DNA from: Candidatus Micrarchaeota archaeon RBG_16_49_10
Lineage (GTDB): Archaea; Aenigmatarchaeota; Aenigmatarchaeia; CG10238-14
Assembly (NCBI GenBank): GCA_001784635.1
Contig: MFRS01000002.1
Span: 1-7,320 of the forward strand
DNA length: 7,320 nt
Reading direction: 5' to 3'
How positions within the stretch are numbered: the stretch's first letter is position 1; every line of letters starts with the position of its first letter. The translations under genes and the position numbers were made by a program. This document shows positions 5,459 to 7,320 of the stretch, piece by piece. The notes under the pieces are model-generated. The model searched no databases and had not been told where the DNA came from. It worked only from the letters and a program-made list of their open reading frames with translations.

Positions 5459-5860
5459 ATGCCTAGAGTCGGTAGAGCGAAAAGCTTAGCCCTAGATATA
5501 CTTAGCTTCGGTAGCCCGCAGGCTATAATCTTCAACCTGTCCTCCCTCCTTCTAGGCTTGGCTGCCATACCCACGAAATACCTTGCGTATTCCCCTCTAA
5601 AGTGCGTCTTCAAGAGCTTCCTTTTGCCCTTGGTCTTCGGCGGTAATTGCCCTACTTCAGGCCTTTTCGCAGGCTGCAGCTGCCCCGCGTGCGGGATAGC
5701 GAGAGGGATATCCAGGCTGATGCACGGCGATTTGGTTGGAACCTGGAATTACAACAAGCTGGCCTTCCTGGTGGTCCCCATCATGCTTGCGCTCATCGCG
5801 GTAAACCTGCATAAATCAGTCCAACATTACAAGAAAACCGGGAAAATTCACGAAGCGTAA
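5459..5860 (+). CDS. DUF2752-family small membrane protein
   Basis: This 133-residue protein carries the DUF2752 signature (PF10825 type): 'CPACGIARGISRLMHGD' at 75-91, followed by 'WNYNKLAFLVVP' (96-107), equivalent to the family's C-P-x-C-G-x-x-R ... G-D ... N-P/K pattern. Hydrophobic segments lie at about 22-37, 50-61 and 101-116. Cysteines C64, C73, C75 and C78 are clustered next to the membrane and could bind a metal or form disulfides; this is inference. A basic C-terminal tail (118-131) is probably cytoplasmic. ATG 5459 follows the TM2 stop by 8 nt with no promoter of its own, so the pair is probably cotranscribed. From memory, TM2 and DUF2752 proteins are found together in other prokaryotes, but their shared function is not known. 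A longer in-frame reading back to 5081 is an artefact of tRNA antisense and TM2 DNA. Confidence 0.82.
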   Translation: MPRVGRAKSLALDILSFGSPQAIIFNLSSLLLGLAAIPTKYLAYSPLKCVFKSFLLPLVFGGNCPTSGLFAGCSCPACGIARGISRLMHGDLVGTWNYNKLAFLVVPIMLALIAVNLHKSVQHYKKTGKIHEA

Positions 5861-5869
5861 CATTTTATT
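5860..5869 (+). promoter_or_regulatory. Putative TATA box for the antiporter gene
   Basis: ACATTTTATT begins on the last base of the DUF2752 stop codon and ends 25 nt before the ATG at 5894. It is identical to the 10-mer before the GTPase gene (501-510). Confidence 0.5.
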
Positions 5870-5893
5870 ATCCAGAAAACAAAAACCTAGTTT

Positions 5894-6886
5894 ATGGCAC
5901 TACTTTTGAGTATGGCCGTGCTGGTGCTCGGGATAATCGTGCTGTCCAAGTCCAGCCACTGGGCGATAGACTCGATAGTCAGGATAACCAGGATACTCGG
6001 CGTGAGGGAGCTGATAGTCGGGTTCGTCCTAATCTCGATGGCGAGCACCCTGCCGGAGTTCACCGTTTCTCTTTCCTCGATAATGGCGGGCAACACTGAG
6101 ATATCGATAGGCAATGTCCTGGGCTCCAACGTGACCAACATAGCGCTGATAATAGGGCTGATGGCGATAGTAAAGCCCCTGAAGTTCAACAGGAAGACCT
6201 ACAGGGAGCTGAGCATACTGCTCCTGCTCACGTCGTTCATACCCCTCTTCCTGCTCAACGTGACCTTCGCCTCTTCCACCCTCGGCTACGCCCTCCTGCT
6301 CATCTACGGACTCTTCATCCTCTCGCTGGTCGGGAAGAAGATAAACCCCAGGCACGGTATAGTCAGGGAGGAGATAAAGGAACCGCAGAAGAAAACCTTC
6401 TTGGACCACATAAAGAATCCGGAGTTCTGCAAGTCGCTTGTCTTCCTGGCCATCGGCCTAGTGGGGGTGATAGGCAGCTCGGGTTTCGTCGTCTCATCGG
6501 CCTCCAGCATAGCGTCGGGCATGGGGATATCCGCGACAGTGATAGGTGCCACGATAGTCGCCGTCGGCACATCGCTGCCCGAGCTTTCCTTGGGGCTGGC
6601 CTCCGTCAGGAAAAACCACATAGACCTGGCCTTGGGGGAGGTCATAGGCGCATGCCTGATAAACCTGACGCTGATACTCGGGACCGTCCTCGCCTTCTCG
6701 CCGTTCCACGTCAACCTGAGGATGTTCACCACGGTGCTGGCCTTCACGATATTCACCAACCTCGTGCTGCTATTCTTCCTGGACAAGGAGGAAATAACCC
6801 ATGAGGAGGGGTTCTTCCTATTTGTGATATACTTGATATTCCTCTTCGTGACCTTCGGGATACAGATGTACAGCGGTGTTGGGTAG
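5894..6886 (+). CDS. CaCA-family Na+/Ca2+ (cation/cation) antiporter
   Basis: This 330-residue integral membrane protein has about ten helices and the two inverted alpha-repeats of the calcium/cation antiporter superfamily (YrbG/NCX_Mj type), which exchanges Ca2+ for Na+ or H+ across the cytoplasmic membrane. Alpha-1 spans about 43-90 with 'ASTLPEF' (50-56, ion-binding E55) and 'GNVLGSNVTN' (73-82). Alpha-2 spans about 218-263 with 'GTSLPEL' (225-231, E230) and 'GEVIGACLIN' (248-257). A hydrophilic loop (about 147-180) separates the halves. The length is usual for prokaryotic members. In alpha-2 the common 'GNxxGSN' pattern is changed to Glu249, Ala253 and Cys254, while alpha-1 keeps Asn74 and Ser78-Asn79, so ion selectivity may differ from the classic exchangers. 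The gene has its own TATA-like box and is followed by a T-tract. It is GC-richer than the genes at 4105-5009. Confidence 0.92.
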   Translation: MALLLSMAVLVLGIIVLSKSSHWAIDSIVRITRILGVRELIVGFVLISMASTLPEFTVSLSSIMAGNTEISIGNVLGSNVTNIALIIGLMAIVKPLKFNRKTYRELSILLLLTSFIPLFLLNVTFASSTLGYALLLIYGLFILSLVGKKINPRHGIVREEIKEPQKKTFLDHIKNPEFCKSLVFLAIGLVGVIGSSGFVVSSASSIASGMGISATVIGATIVAVGTSLPELSLGLASVRKNHIDLALGEVIGACLINLTLILGTVLAFSPFHVNLRMFTTVLAFTIFTNLVLLFFLDKEEITHEEGFFLFVIYLIFLFVTFGIQMYSGVG

Positions 6887-6892
6887 TTTTTT
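6887..6892 (+). terminator. T-tract terminator candidate after the antiporter gene
   Basis: Six T residues follow the TAG stop directly, and the next bases remain AT-rich. Archaeal RNA polymerase can stop at such tracts without a hairpin; none is visible here. Confidence 0.4.
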
Positions 6893-6906
6893 AAAATATT
6901 GCTTCT

Positions 6907-6937
6907 AAAAACAACCCTTACAGAAACAAGATTAAAA
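6907..6937 (-). terminator. T-rich terminator candidate after the right-edge gene
   Basis: On the minus strand, downstream of the stop at 6968, T-tracts occur at 6934-6937 and 6907-6911. No stem-loop is evident. The 81-nt convergent gap (6887-6967) otherwise holds nothing recognisable. Confidence 0.25.
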
Positions 6938-6967
6938 CAAAGAACAGCAACTTTTGATTCACTGGCC

Positions 6968-7320
6968 CTACTTTACAATAAACGGTAGATGAAGAAACCA
7001 ATCTACGAATGCCGAATAACAATAAGTCATACTGAATCGATTCACTTGAATTGCGGATCCTGTGTATGGCGGAAAACCATTTACCATAAGTCTGTCAGTT
7101 ATGCCTTTTAAAGCATCCACTTCCGTTCCCGAATAACTCTTTTCCCACGATAACCAATTCGGAGGGTTTATTGCGTTCATACCCTCTGAAATATCTCCTA
7201 CACCAATAGTCAAATTAGCAGTATTAGCGAGAAAATACACCATACTAAGGCGTAGGCTATATAAATGTTGAGGGAATGTAAATTCTTGAGTTGTCATTGC
7301 TGAAGCAGAATTCGGCCCGG
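6968..7320 (-). CDS. Unrecognised protein, C-terminal part (partial at window edge)
   Basis: The frame is open from the window edge to TAG at 6968, about 116 visible codons. An ATG at 7297 exists, but the frame continues upstream ('GPNSASA' before it), so the true start is probably outside the window. The protein is soluble in character and rich in aromatic residues, with segments such as 'LYSLRLSMVYFLANTANL', 'NPPNWLSWEKSYSG' and 'VNRFSMTYCYSAFVDWFLHL'. A mildly hydrophobic C-terminus ('AFVDWFLHLPFIV') is too short and polar to call a membrane helix with confidence. I recognise no family or catalytic motif. Composition is AT-rich, closer to the 4105-5009 genes than to the antiporter, which may mean acquired DNA begins again here. 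The coding call rests on the length of the open frame and its protein-like composition. Confidence 0.55.
   Translation of the reverse strand, partial: GPNSASAMTTQEFTFPQHLYSLRLSMVYFLANTANLTIGVGDISEGMNAINPPNWLSWEKSYSGTEVDALKGITDRLMVNGFPPYTGSAIQVNRFSMTYCYSAFVDWFLHLPFIVK

Noticed and set aside
6029..6786. Several antisense frames opposite the antiporter gene
   Set aside because: These are shadow frames of a GC-richer membrane-protein gene; none shows a protein family or promoter.

Overview
The window looks archaeal. The protein genes have no recognisable Shine-Dalgarno sequence. Instead, an AT-rich TATA-like element sits about 22-38 nt before nearly every start codon, which fits leaderless or near-leaderless transcripts. 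The tRNA has no encoded CCA. The GTPase is of the archaeal YchF type with a C-terminal TGS domain. ATA and AGG codons dominate in the core genes. Several small membrane proteins (3-TM, TM2, DUF2752) and a membrane-tailed winged-helix regulator are compatible with a small-genome DPANN-type or uncultivated archaeon, but the lineage cannot be fixed from this sequence.

Layout, left to right. Positions 1-401 (minus) hold the N-terminal part of a winged-helix regulator with a C-terminal membrane segment, cut by the window edge. A 130-nt divergent promoter region follows, with a 9-bp direct repeat and a small palindrome at 454-486. Then come a YchF/Obg-like GTPase (532-1692), an FAD/NAD-dependent pyridine-nucleotide oxidoreductase (1724-2914) and a compact six-hairpin, GH78-like glycosidase (2969-4060). 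A visibly more AT-rich stretch (about 4061-5040) carries an alpha/beta hydrolase broken by one in-frame TAA (4105-4755) and, convergent to it, an 80-aa three-helix membrane protein (4767-5009, minus). A tRNA-Ala(UGC) gene follows (5082-5156, minus). It has the G3:U70 alanine identity pair but an unusual C at position 33. A single AT-rich element at 5181-5193 appears able to serve both this tRNA and the rightward pair of small membrane-protein genes: a TM2-domain protein without a normal start codon (5220-5450) and a DUF2752 protein (5459-5860). A CaCA-family Na+/Ca2+-type antiporter is at 5894-6886. The window ends with the C-terminal part of an unrecognised AT-rich gene on the minus strand (6968-7320).

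The genes do not form one obvious pathway. Most seem to be single-gene transcription units with their own TATA boxes; the only clear operon is TM2 plus DUF2752. The AT-rich stretch lies directly on the 3' side of the tRNA gene, a classic place for acquired DNA, but no integrase or att repeat is visible. I see no CRISPR array, insertion sequence or clear defence system. The observations most worth checking are the in-frame stop in the hydrolase, the C33 tRNA, the ATG-less TM2 gene with its shared promoter, and the repeat cluster upstream of the GTPase gene.
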